This document shows, one piece after another, positions 1 through 6,472 of a stretch of DNA of 20,077 nucleotides (the first letter of the stretch is position 1; each line of letters opens with the position of its first letter). Position numbers and translations under genes: made by a program. The notes under the pieces were generated by a model. It worked only from the letters and a program-made list of their open reading frames with translations, was not told where the DNA came from and did not search any database. The DNA is from an uncultured Clostridia bacterium (lineage in GTDB: Bacteria; Bacillota; Clostridia; Oscillospirales; Acutalibacteraceae), in NCBI GenBank assembly GCA_946497265.1, contig CAMMKL010000004.1, positions 1 through 20,077 on the forward strand, in the 5' to 3' direction.

Positions 1-216
1 GGTAGTAAATTCAGTGGCCCTATCCCGTGATTTGCCCGTATTTACAGGCTTTTTTGAGATAATCAGAGTTGTTATCATAATAATACAACGACGGTTAATA
101 AATTGCAAGAGGTATTTTCGCCTTTTTATTCTGGGAATTGATGTGGAGCGGGACAAGGAAATACCTGTCTGATCATGTGGATTTTTGTGAAAAAGATAGG
201 AAAAACACATTTTTTA

Positions 217-244
217 TTGAAAGAAACAAAAAATTCGCTATAAT
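217..244 (+). promoter_or_regulatory. Sigma-A type promoter of the DeoR-PfkB operon
   Basis: A -35 box TTGAAA (217-222) and a perfect -10 box TATAAT (239-244) are separated by 16 bases. The start codon at 275 lies about 30 bases downstream of the -10, so the leader is very short. The region 1-216 is AT-rich and shows no gene; it is probably the intergenic region behind an upstream gene outside the window. DeoR-type repressors often bind their own promoter, but I see no clear operator repeat here. Confidence 0.7.
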
Positions 245-274
245 AAAATAAATAACATAGGTGGTGAATCATTT

Positions 275-1063
275 ATGATTGCGGAAGAGAGATATCGAAT
301 GATCCGGGAAATCCTTCGGCGGGACGGCGTTGTCAAGGTGCTTCCTTTGGCGGAGCAATTTGAGGTATCTTCCGAAACGGTACGCCGGGATTTGGATTAT
401 TTGGAGAAACAGGGCTTTTTGCGAAAGGTGTATGGGGGCGCTGTGCTGGATATGATCGATACCCGGCTCGACCATTTTGAGGATCGGGAGCTGAAGTTCC
501 AGCACAATAAAAAGGAGATTGCACAGATTGCCTGTTCCATGATGCCGCAGGGAGGCTCAATAGCTATGGATGTAGGCACCACAAATCTGGCGATCGCCAG
601 GGAACTGCGCCAACAGAACAAAACGCTGACGGTGGTAACCAATTCTTTGCCCATCGCCAATGAATTGGCGGATGCCAAGGGGATCAGTACGGTATTAACC
701 GGAGGCGTGGTTAACGGGCTGGAAAAGTCCGTAGTAGGGGAAATTAGCCTAAATACGTTTTCCATGTTCCATGTGGATCTATGCTTTATCAGCGCCAGCG
801 GCATTTCTCTAAAGGAAGGCATCACGGATCTGGGTTTTGGCGAAGTAGAAACAAAACGGATGCTGATTAAAATTGCAAAACGGGTGGTGACGGTTTGCAA
901 CAGCAGCCGGTTTGATATGATTTCCTTGCTGAAGGTATGCAGTTTGGCTGAGGTAGATTCCATTGTTACCGATTCCGATTTGAACGACGATACGGCTTTA
1001 CGATTTCGGGAGGCGGGAGTAAAGGTGATCCGGCCGCAGGATGTATTTACGAAGGAAGGGTGA
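275..1063 (+). CDS. DeoR/GlpR-family transcriptional repressor of sugar metabolism
   Basis: This 262-residue protein has the usual length and plan of the DeoR family. Residues 1-57 form the winged helix-turn-helix, with the recognition helix around 32-47 (SSETVRRDLDYLEKQG) and the family signature ending in KVYGGAV. Residues 75-240 form the sugar-phosphate sensor domain, with DVGTT at 99-103, a TGG turn at 142-144 and the GIT-D-E-K segment at 182-194. The ATG at 275 is preceded by AGGTGGTG (259-266). The stop at 1061-1063 lies five bases before the start of a PfkB kinase, so both genes are very likely one operon. Family knowledge says such repressors are released by the phosphorylated sugar made by, or fed to, the linked kinase. 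The actual effector cannot be read from the sequence. Confidence 0.9.
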   Translation: MIAEERYRMIREILRRDGVVKVLPLAEQFEVSSETVRRDLDYLEKQGFLRKVYGGAVLDMIDTRLDHFEDRELKFQHNKKEIAQIACSMMPQGGSIAMDVGTTNLAIARELRQQNKTLTVVTNSLPIANELADAKGISTVLTGGVVNGLEKSVVGEISLNTFSMFHVDLCFISASGISLKEGITDLGFGEVETKRMLIKIAKRVVTVCNSSRFDMISLLKVCSLAEVDSIVTDSDLNDDTALRFREAGVKVIRPQDVFTKEG

Positions 1064-1068
1064 AAGGT

Positions 1069-1965
1069 ATGAGTTTTTTAAACTTTGGCTCTTTGAATTT
1101 GGATGTAGTGTATCAAGTACCCCGTATTGCAACGACGGGGGAAACCGTCGCTGCAAAGAGTGTGGATGTATTTCCGGGCGGCAAGGGCCTGAATCAGTCG
1201 ATTGCGCTGGCGCGGGCGGGCGCCGAAGTGTTCCATGCCGGGCTGGTGGGCGAAGATGGGGGGATATTGGAGGAAGCGCTGCGGGAAAGCGGCGTGGATA
1301 TCCGATATTTGAACAGGACAAAAACGCGCACCGGGAACGCCGTGATCCAAGTGGATGAAACAGGGCGCAACAGCATTGTGCTGTTCGGAGGGGCCAACCG
1401 GGAAAATAGCCTGGAATACATCGAAGAAACGCTTTCCCATTTTCACGAGGGCGATTGCCTGGTGCTGCAAAATGAAGTCAATCTGTTGGATGAACTCATT
1501 GACAGGGCTTATGAAAAGGGGATGTCCATTGCGCTGAACCCATCCCCTTACAACGGGCTTCTGGACCGGTGCCGTCTGGATAAGGTGGACCTGTTTTTGC
1601 TCAATGAAGTGGAATGTAGGCAGATGACAGGCGAGAAGACGCCGGAAGAGGGCCTCGACGCGCTGTGCGAAAGTTACCCAAGAGCGGAATTTGTACTGAC
1701 GCTGGGGGAAGAGGGTGCGTTTTTTGGCGCTACAAGGCAGTCGGTTTTTTGTCCAGCTTTACCGGTAGAAGCGATTGATACAACCGGCGCCGGCGATACG
1801 TTTACGGGCTATTTTTTGGCCGCATACTGGGGAAAAGGCTTATCGGCGGAAAGATCCCTGCAAACGGCAACGGTGGGGGCCGCTTTGTCGGTAACCAGGA
1901 AGGGGGCTGCCGGTGCGATCCCAACGCGCGAGGAGGTCCTTACGGCATATAGACAATGGATTTAA
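1069..1965 (+). CDS. PfkB-family carbohydrate kinase (ribokinase-like)
   Basis: This cytoplasmic kinase of 298 residues would transfer phosphate from ATP to a sugar or nucleoside. The N-terminal strand NFGSLNLD (5-12) and the GGKGLNQ motif (37-43) form PfkB signature 1. DTTGAGD (237-243) is signature 2, with D243 as the expected catalytic base and the GAG turn as anion hole. I chose ATG 1069 because it gives the family's typical N-terminus and sits nine bases after GGAAGG (1054-1059). A GTG at 1060 in the same frame is possible but overlaps the ribosome binding site. Pairing with a DeoR repressor suggests ribose, fructose-phosphate or tagatose-phosphate type chemistry. The substrate is unresolved. 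A clear terminator does not follow; only weak hairpins occur at 1983-2019. Confidence 0.9.
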   Translation: MSFLNFGSLNLDVVYQVPRIATTGETVAAKSVDVFPGGKGLNQSIALARAGAEVFHAGLVGEDGGILEEALRESGVDIRYLNRTKTRTGNAVIQVDETGRNSIVLFGGANRENSLEYIEETLSHFHEGDCLVLQNEVNLLDELIDRAYEKGMSIALNPSPYNGLLDRCRLDKVDLFLLNEVECRQMTGEKTPEEGLDALCESYPRAEFVLTLGEEGAFFGATRQSVFCPALPVEAIDTTGAGDTFTGYFLAAYWGKGLSAERSLQTATVGAALSVTRKGAAGAIPTREEVLTAYRQWI

Positions 1966-2221
1966 TAAGCCTTATATATGTGATGGCGGGTGTGGCCCGC
2001 GCGGATTTCCGGCAAATCTAATTTTCGGATCAAACTATATAAAAAACGGCTTCGGCTTCTGTGTTCCCCAAGCGAACGCCCGCCTCACGAGAAAACAGAG
2101 GAAAAAATATTGGATGTGATCCCTTTGGTAAGCAGAGGTTTGCTCTTGGATTTTGCGGGGGGGCAACTTCTATTTTAAAATCTGGGAAGCCGGTTTCTTC
2201 CTAGCTCAGTTTGTAGAATAA
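1966..2221. other. Intergenic stretch without a supported gene
   Basis: This stretch behind the PfkB gene holds no convincing coding frame. Short open frames run across it in two + frames (for example 1990-2178), but they lack ribosome binding sites and recognisable composition. Small hairpins occur at 1983-1999 (GCGGG/CCCGC), 2005-2019 (GATTT/AAATC followed by TAATTTT) and 2185-2201 (GGAAG/CTTCC). The second might act as a weak terminator. TAGAAT at about 2212 could be a -10 box for the structured RNA that follows, but I cannot find a convincing -35. Confidence 0.4.
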
Positions 2222-2417
2222 CCTATTAAAAAGTACATAAAAGGAGAGCGTATAGTTTTCACCCGCCTTTACGAGGAACCCAATGCTCCTTTGGCTACTC
2301 CCCACAGGGAAACTCCGTATTCAGGCTCAGGAGGGGATTGAAGTGAAGGAGGCATCGTATGTTGTCTATGCATTTCTTAGGGAATAGCCTGAGCCGGGCT
2401 TGCCGGTTAATTATAGG
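2222..2417 (+). ncRNA. Candidate structured non-coding RNA of unknown family
   Basis: About 196 bases with dense, nested and partly mutually exclusive complementarity. The ends can close on each other: CCT-ATTAA (2222-2229) with TTAAT-(TAT)-AGG (2407-2417). AAAGGAG (2240-2246) matches CTCCTTT (2286-2292), and the same segment ATGCTCCTTT (2283-2292) also matches GAAGGAGGCAT (2345-2355) with one bulge. GGCTCAGG (2324-2331) matches CCTGAGCC (2388-2395) perfectly. The last two pairings cross, so they would form a pseudoknot or alternative states. No open frame explains the stretch. The size and pseudoknot character are compatible with the raiA RNA of Clostridia or with a 6S RNA, but I do not recognise the primary sequence well enough to assign either. 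The + strand is chosen because of the neighbouring gene direction. Confidence 0.45.
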
Positions 2418-2451
2418 ATAAAGGGATTTTGCATATTTTCACGTTTTCCTA

Positions 2452-2480
2452 TTGACAATGAAGTAAAAGTATTGTAAAGT
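2452..2480 (+). promoter_or_regulatory. Strong promoter of the feo operon
   Basis: TTGACA (2452-2457), a 17-base spacer and TAAAGT (2475-2480) form a near-consensus sigma-A promoter. Transcription should begin near 2487, immediately before the first operator dyad (2491-2514), which is well placed to block early elongation or polymerase binding. Confidence 0.8.
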
Positions 2481-2490
2481 AGTGGCTGGA

Positions 2491-2514
2491 AGAGGTTAGC
2501 ACATGCTAACCTCT
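2491..2514. promoter_or_regulatory. Operator dyad 1 (DtxR/IdeR-like box) at the feo transcription start
   Basis: Two perfect 10-base inverted arms (2491-2500 and 2505-2514) flank the four bases ACAT. The core is GTTAGC-N4-GCTAAC, which recurs at 2531 and 3141. TTAG/CTAA half sites are typical of DtxR-family metalloregulator boxes. It sits just after the predicted -10, a repressing position. Confidence 0.75.
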
Positions 2515-2530
2515 TATCATCGGAGTTAAA

Positions 2531-2546
2531 GTTAGCTTTAGCTAAC
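2531..2546. promoter_or_regulatory. Operator dyad 2 beside the ribosome binding site of the first feoA
   Basis: GTTAGC (2531-2536), four bases, GCTAAC (2541-2546); the arms can be extended to seven bases around a TT centre. The dyad ends four bases before the AGGAGG ribosome binding site (2550-2555) of the first feoA-like gene. As RNA it could form a small hairpin there, so an additional effect on translation cannot be excluded. Confidence 0.7.
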
Positions 2547-2564
2547 AAAAGGAGGAACAGGATC

Positions 2565-2852
2565 TTGTTGGAACATACCGCTCCAATGCAGGCAGAGGGA
2601 GCCTCCAAACGTCAAAGTTACCCGGTTACAGGGCAAATGCTGCCCCTTTCGATGGCGAAACAGGGGGAGCAGATGGTGGTGCGGGGCATCCGTGGAAAAG
2701 ACGATGTGCGCCGTTTCCTGGAATCCCTTGGCTTCGTAGAAGGGGCCGAAGTGATGGTGATTTCCGAATTGTCGGGCAATGTCATTGTTACAGTCAAAGG
2801 TACCAGGGTGGCAGTCAGCAAGGCCATGGCGTCGCGTGTGCTGACCGGCTGA
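2565..2852 (+). CDS. feoA: FeoA-domain protein with an N-terminal extension
   Basis: A 95-residue cytoplasmic protein with an FeoA-type SH3-like domain at about 27-93. Visible family features are the 'R-x-x-x-S-L-G-F-x-x-G' segment (LESLGFVEGAEV, 52-63) and the final beta-hairpin with VKGTRVAVS (77-85) followed by a short helix. FeoA proteins bind the FeoB GTPase and support ferrous iron import. It starts with TTG at 2565, nine bases after AGGAGG; a second TTG at 2568 is less well spaced. The first 26 residues have no counterpart in the second, canonical FeoA of this operon and look disordered. The two FeoA copies share little sequence beyond the fold. It is the first gene of a five-gene feo operon and ends 28 bases before the next gene. 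Confidence 0.85.
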   Translation: MLEHTAPMQAEGASKRQSYPVTGQMLPLSMAKQGEQMVVRGIRGKDDVRRFLESLGFVEGAEVMVISELSGNVIVTVKGTRVAVSKAMASRVLTG

Positions 2853-2880
2853 CGGCTAACCGGTGTGAAAGGAGTTACAT

Positions 2881-3102
2881 ATGAAAACGTTAAGAGAGGT
2901 ACGCTGCGGGGAAACTGCAACCGTAGAGAAACTATCGGGGGAGGGGGCACTCAAACGCCGTATTATGGATATGGGCATCACCCGCGGCACCCAAATTTAT
3001 GTGCGCAAAGTAGCGCCGCTCGGCGATCCGGTGGAAATAACGGTGCGCGGATATGAGCTTTCGATCCGAAAAAGCGAAGCGGAAAATATCCTGGTGCGTT
3101 GA
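2881..3102 (+). CDS. feoA: FeoA, ferrous iron transport accessory protein
   Basis: A 73-residue canonical FeoA. The family pattern is plain: LKRRIMDMGITRGTQI (24-39), APLGDPVEI (45-53), VRGYELSIRKSEAENI (55-70). FeoA is a small SH3-like cytoplasmic partner of the FeoB G domain. ATG at 2881 follows AAAGGAG (2869-2875). It lies between the extended FeoA and feoB; the 76-base spacer before feoB carries the third copy of the operator dyad. Tandem FeoA proteins before FeoB are common in clostridia. Confidence 0.93.
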   Translation: MKTLREVRCGETATVEKLSGEGALKRRIMDMGITRGTQIYVRKVAPLGDPVEITVRGYELSIRKSEAENILVR

Positions 3103-3140
3103 CCGTGCCTTTTCAAAAGCCGGCGGTACCGCATCTGATG

Positions 3141-3156
3141 GTTAGCGGTAGCTAAC
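3141..3156. promoter_or_regulatory. Operator dyad 3 between feoA and feoB
   Basis: GTTAGC (3141-3146), GGTA, GCTAAC (3151-3156), the same core as the two upstream sites. It is seven bases before the feoB ribosome binding site (AAGGAGG, 3164-3170). I see no convincing internal promoter (TTGACC at 3099 lacks a -10 at the right distance), so the site may act as a roadblock, a DNA-looping partner or an RNA hairpin. Confidence 0.7.
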
Positions 3157-3178
3157 GATATTGAAGGAGGATTGTATT

Positions 3179-5395
3179 ATGGCAAATGAGGTAAAAGACC
3201 GCAAGGTAATAACCGGCGAGGCAAAGCGGCATCTGTCTATCGCCCTGGCCGGCAACCCCAACTGCGGCAAGACCACCATGTTCAACGACCTGACCGGAAG
3301 CAGCCAATATGTGGGAAACTGGCCGGGCGTAACCGTAGAAAAGAAGGAGGGGAAGCTTCGCCGGAATTCCGGGGTGACGATCAACGACCTGCCGGGCATT
3401 TATTCCCTGTCCCCCTATACGCTGGAAGAGGTGGTCAGCCGTGACTACCTGCTGCATGGGAACCCGGACGCGATTATCAATTTGGTGGATGCGACAAACC
3501 TGGAGCGCAACCTGTATTTGACCACCCAGATTGCGGAGCTGGGGATCCCCACGGTGATCGCGCTGAACATGATCGACCTGGTGCGCAAATCGGGGGACAA
3601 GATCAATGTACAAAAGCTGGGCGCGGCGCTGGGATGCGAAGTGGTGGAAACCTCGGCGCTCAAAGGCGAAGGCTCGATGGAGGCGGCCGACCGGGCGATT
3701 GAGCTGGCCAGGGCCGGAGAAGCCGTCCCGCATCACACCTTCAGCAAACAGGTAGAAGAGGCGCTCGGCGGCATCTCCGATTTGATCGGGAGCCTGGTTC
3801 CGGAACGGCATCTGCGCTGGTATGCCGTTAAAGTGTTTGAACGCGACGAAAAGGTGATGGAAAGCCTTACGTTTACCGAAGACATGAAGGAGCAGATTGA
3901 GTCCATCATTACCGAGGTAGAGAATGAAACGGGCGACGACAGCGAGAGCGTCATCACCAACGAACGGTATGCGTTTATTGCCAAAATAATGGAGAAATGT
4001 GTTACCAAAAAGAAAAAGTCCATGACGATGTCGGATAAGATCGACCGGATTGTGACCAACCGCTGGCTGGCGTTGCCGATCTTTGTTGCGGTGATGTTCC
4101 TGGTTTATTATGTATCCGTCAGCAGCTTGGGTACGATTGTAACCGACTGGACGAACGATACCTTGTTCGGCGAGTGGATCCTGCCCGGTGTGGGCGGCTG
4201 GCTGGAAGCGGCCAACACAGCCCCGTGGCTTCAGAGCCTGATCGTAGACGGTATCTTAAACGGCGTGGGCGCCGTGCTCGGCTTTGTGCCGCAGATGTTT
4301 ATCCTTTTCTTCTTCCTTTCCATTTTGGAAGACTGCGGCTATATGGCGCGCGTGGCCTTTATTATGGACCGTATTTTCCGTAAATTCGGACTTTCCGGTA
4401 AAAGCTTTATCCCCATGCTGATTTCCTCCGGCTGCGGTGTGCCCGGCGTGATGGCGACTAAAACCATTGAAAACGACAAAGACCGCCGTATGACCATTAT
4501 GACTACTACCTTTATCCCCTGCAGCGCCAAGCTGCCCATTATTTCCCTGATAGTCGGGGCGCTGATGGGCGAAGAGCTGTGGTGGACGGCGCCGCTGTTC
4601 TACTTCCTGGGCATTGCGGCCGTCATTATTTCCGGCATCATGTTGAAAAAGACCCGTATGTTCGCGGGCGACCCGGCGCCCTTCGTGATGGAGCTTCCTC
4701 AGTACCACATCCCGGCCCCCAAAGGCATCCTGATCCATATGTGGGAGCGTGTAAAAGCCTTTATCGTCAAAGCCGGGACCGTCATCTTCGTGGCTTGTGC
4801 GCTCGTCTGGTTCCTCAAGAGCTTTGGCTGGGTGGACGGCAGCTTTGGTATGCTGGATTTCGAAGACCCGGCACAGACGGATTACAGCATCCTGGCCTAT
4901 ATCGGCAACTTCCTTGCCCCGATCTTTGCGCCTCTCGGCTTCGGCAACTGGCAGTCCACGGTTGCGACCGTCACCGGGCTGGTGGCTAAGGAAGACGTTG
5001 TGGGAACCCTGGGCGTTCTGTTCGGTATCGGCAGTGACGCCGATGTGGCGGACCCCGGCATGTGGACCGCAATTGCCGGCCTGATGCCCGCCGTGTGCTC
5101 CCGTGTGGCGTTCCTTGCCTTTAACCTTCTGTGCGCACCTTGCTTTGCAGCCATCGGCGCAATCCGCCGTGAAATGGCAAGCGCCAAGTGGACGGCGTTC
5201 GCGATTGGGTATCAGTGCGTATTTGCCTATGCCGTTGCCCTGTTGATCAACCAGTTCGGTTTGCTGTTCACAGGAGGCGCTTTCACGGTAGCTTCCGCCG
5301 TGGCGATCGCGGTGCTGTTGGTAATCCTTTACCTGCTGTTCCGCCCGATGCCCAAAAGGGAAGCTGCGATGCGCCGCGCGGGTGCAAACGCTTAA
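3179..5395 (+). CDS. feoB: FeoB, ferrous iron transporter with N-terminal G domain
   Basis: A 738-residue inner-membrane Fe(II) importer of normal length. The N-terminal G domain shows G1 GNPNCGKTT (25-33), the switch segment YVGNWPGVTVE (44-54), G3 DLPG (70-73), G4 NMID (130-133) and the G5-like SALKGEG near 160. A helical spacer follows to about residue 285, ending in a basic stretch with four lysines. The remainder is the polytopic membrane part with the two Gate-type repeats, including SSGCGVPGVMATKTI and the later VAKEDVVGTLGVLFG and PCFAAIGAIRRE segments. The first start in frame is TTG 3161, but ATG 3179 is eight bases behind AAGGAGG and is the better start. It is the third gene of the operon; a Cys-rich membrane partner follows 69 bases later. 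Confidence 0.97.
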   Translation: MANEVKDRKVITGEAKRHLSIALAGNPNCGKTTMFNDLTGSSQYVGNWPGVTVEKKEGKLRRNSGVTINDLPGIYSLSPYTLEEVVSRDYLLHGNPDAIINLVDATNLERNLYLTTQIAELGIPTVIALNMIDLVRKSGDKINVQKLGAALGCEVVETSALKGEGSMEAADRAIELARAGEAVPHHTFSKQVEEALGGISDLIGSLVPERHLRWYAVKVFERDEKVMESLTFTEDMKEQIESIITEVENETGDDSESVITNERYAFIAKIMEKCVTKKKKSMTMSDKIDRIVTNRWLALPIFVAVMFLVYYVSVSSLGTIVTDWTNDTLFGEWILPGVGGWLEAANTAPWLQSLIVDGILNGVGAVLGFVPQMFILFFFLSILEDCGYMARVAFIMDRIFRKFGLSGKSFIPMLISSGCGVPGVMATKTIENDKDRRMTIMTTTFIPCSAKLPIISLIVGALMGEELWWTAPLFYFLGIAAVIISGIMLKKTRMFAGDPAPFVMELPQYHIPAPKGILIHMWERVKAFIVKAGTVIFVACALVWFLKSFGWVDGSFGMLDFEDPAQTDYSILAYIGNFLAPIFAPLGFGNWQSTVATVTGLVAKEDVVGTLGVLFGIGSDADVADPGMWTAIAGLMPAVCSRVAFLAFNLLCAPCFAAIGAIRREMASAKWTAFAIGYQCVFAYAVALLINQFGLLFTGGAFTVASAVAIAVLLVILYLLFRPMPKREAAMRRAGANA

Positions 5396-5464
5396 TAAAA
5401 CCCCAGCCGCCATAAGGTCGGTTTGGGAACCCATAGCCCCCTAAACAAGAAAGGAGGACGAAAT

Positions 5465-5710
5465 ATGGCCGATTTCTTGCAACAGAACCTGGCAACCATC
5501 CTGCTTTCCCTGGTGCTTGCCGTCCTGCTTTTCCTTGCCGTCCGCCGGATTGTCAAAAAAGGCTCCTGCGGGGGCGAATGCGCAGGGGGATGCAGTGGGT
5601 GCGGCGGTTGCTCCGGCAACTGCCCGCATGCCTGCCAATGCCATCTTTCCCAAAAGGCAGGAGATCACCAGGCCGGGAAGACAAACCGGCTTATTCAGAG
5701 GAAGGAATAG
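5465..5710 (+). CDS. FeoB-associated Cys-rich membrane protein
   Basis: An 81-residue protein with one membrane helix at about 9-27, a basic RRIVKK stop-transfer end (27-32) and a cluster of eight cysteines (C35, C39, C43, C46, C49, C53, C57, C59) interleaved with glycine. This matches the small FeoB-associated Cys-rich membrane family (PF12669) found after feoB in Firmicutes. The cysteine cluster should lie on the cytoplasmic face and may take up imported ferrous iron; that is inferred, and the family lacks a firm biochemical role. ATG 5465 follows AAAGGAGG (5450-5457). A 14-codon longer frame from ATG 5423 has no ribosome binding site. A hydrophilic tail of 20 residues follows the cysteines. 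Confidence 0.9.
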   Translation: MADFLQQNLATILLSLVLAVLLFLAVRRIVKKGSCGGECAGGCSGCGGCSGNCPHACQCHLSQKAGDHQAGKTNRLIQRKE

Positions 5711-5730
5711 AGAAGAGAGGGGAGACACGG

Positions 5731-6099
5731 GTGTTATCGCATGCAAAAAAGAAGTACCTGTTTTTTCTTTATGAACTGGGAAGCAACGGAAATGAAGTGA
5801 GGTCCCGGGATCTGGCCGCCTGCCTGCAGGTAAAACGTCCCAGTGTTTCCAAGATGCTGACTGCACTGCGGGAAGAGGGCTTGATTGAAAAGGAATACTA
5901 CAGCACCATTCGGTTTACGCAAGCGGGTGCACGGATTTCCAATGCCCTTTATACCGATTATCTGCTATTAAACGCGTTCTTTCAGGAAAAGCTGGGCGTT
6001 TCGAAAGAAAATGCCAGGCAGGACGCCATTACCGGCGTGTGCAGTTTTACCGACGAGGGCCTTCAAAAGCTGACCGCTCATATGTTAGGCGAAAAATAA
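5731..6099 (+). CDS. DtxR/MntR-like regulator without the usual metal ligands
   Basis: A 122-residue protein that aligns along its length with the N-terminal two domains of DtxR/MntR. The winged helix is clear: SRDLAACLQVKRPSVSKMLT (25-44), then LREEGLIEKEYYSTIRFTQAG. The C-terminal part (71-122) matches the helical dimer domain, but the residues expected to bind metal differ. In my hand alignment to MntR, D8 and E11 become K and F; the helix-4 histidine becomes D76; the 'EHH/EH' pair becomes V-C (103-104). It lacks the SH3 domain. GTG 5731 follows GGGGAG (5719-5724); earlier in-frame starts lie inside the Cys-rich gene. It is the last gene of the feo operon and most probably binds the GTTAGC-N4-GCTAAC dyads. 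What signal it senses is open: residual Cys/Asp ligands, an Fe-S cluster or a partner protein. Confidence 0.8.
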   Translation: MLSHAKKKYLFFLYELGSNGNEVRSRDLAACLQVKRPSVSKMLTALREEGLIEKEYYSTIRFTQAGARISNALYTDYLLLNAFFQEKLGVSKENARQDAITGVCSFTDEGLQKLTAHMLGEK

Positions 6100-6152
6100 C
6101 GAACCCCGATTACAACGACTCTGTTCTGATATACACACCTGAAAAGACGAGA

Positions 6153-6193
6153 CCTTCCGCGGCTGCAGCTTAACCGCGGAAGGTTTTCTTTTT
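6153..6193 (+). terminator. Intrinsic terminator of the feo operon
   Basis: A perfect 10-base stem CCTTCCGCGG (6153-6162) / CCGCGGAAGG (6174-6183) with an 11-base loop is followed by TTTTCTTTTT. It lies 53 bases after the regulator stop codon. Confidence 0.93.
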
Positions 6194-6404
6194 CCCTACA
6201 TGCTTTGAAAGATGGCGGGATAATTGATAAAAAGATCGGGAAGCAGGAGCCTTGGGTTCGGGATTTGGAAAGGGGGAGCGTTATGCAGGCAGATTTGTTG
6301 CACCTGTAATCTTTAGCAGAACAGTATGAGTCGTATGTGGAATGATAGGTATCAATAGGCCTCTAATCAACAACAAACGTACAAATTTAAACAACAATTA
6401 TACC
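6194..6404. other. Intergenic stretch with a possible small gene remnant
   Basis: No supported gene. A strong GGGGGAG (6272-6278) precedes ATG 6283, but the frame ends after eight codons (MQADLLHL, stop at 6307). The same frame then continues protein-like (SLAEQYESYVE) to a stop at about 6343. This looks like the start of a decayed small gene, or chance. The rest is AT-rich and unremarkable. Confidence 0.3.
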
Positions 6405-6433
6405 TTTTTTTACAAGATATGGATTGCTATACT
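6405..6433 (+). promoter_or_regulatory. Probable promoter of the secreted-protein pair
   Basis: TATACT (6428-6433) is a good -10 box; with a 17-base spacer the -35 would be TTTTTT (6405-6410), which is weak. The gap to the start codon at 6473 is 39 bases. A weak -35 would fit a promoter needing an activator, but I see no operator repeat. Confidence 0.4.
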
Positions 6434-6472
6434 ATCAATGAAACTCAAAAATAAAAAGAGAGGGATGGAAAA

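Noticed and set aside
4256..5434. 392-codon open frame on the minus strand
   Set aside because: Antisense of feoB; His/Gln/Gly-rich composition typical of a shadow frame.
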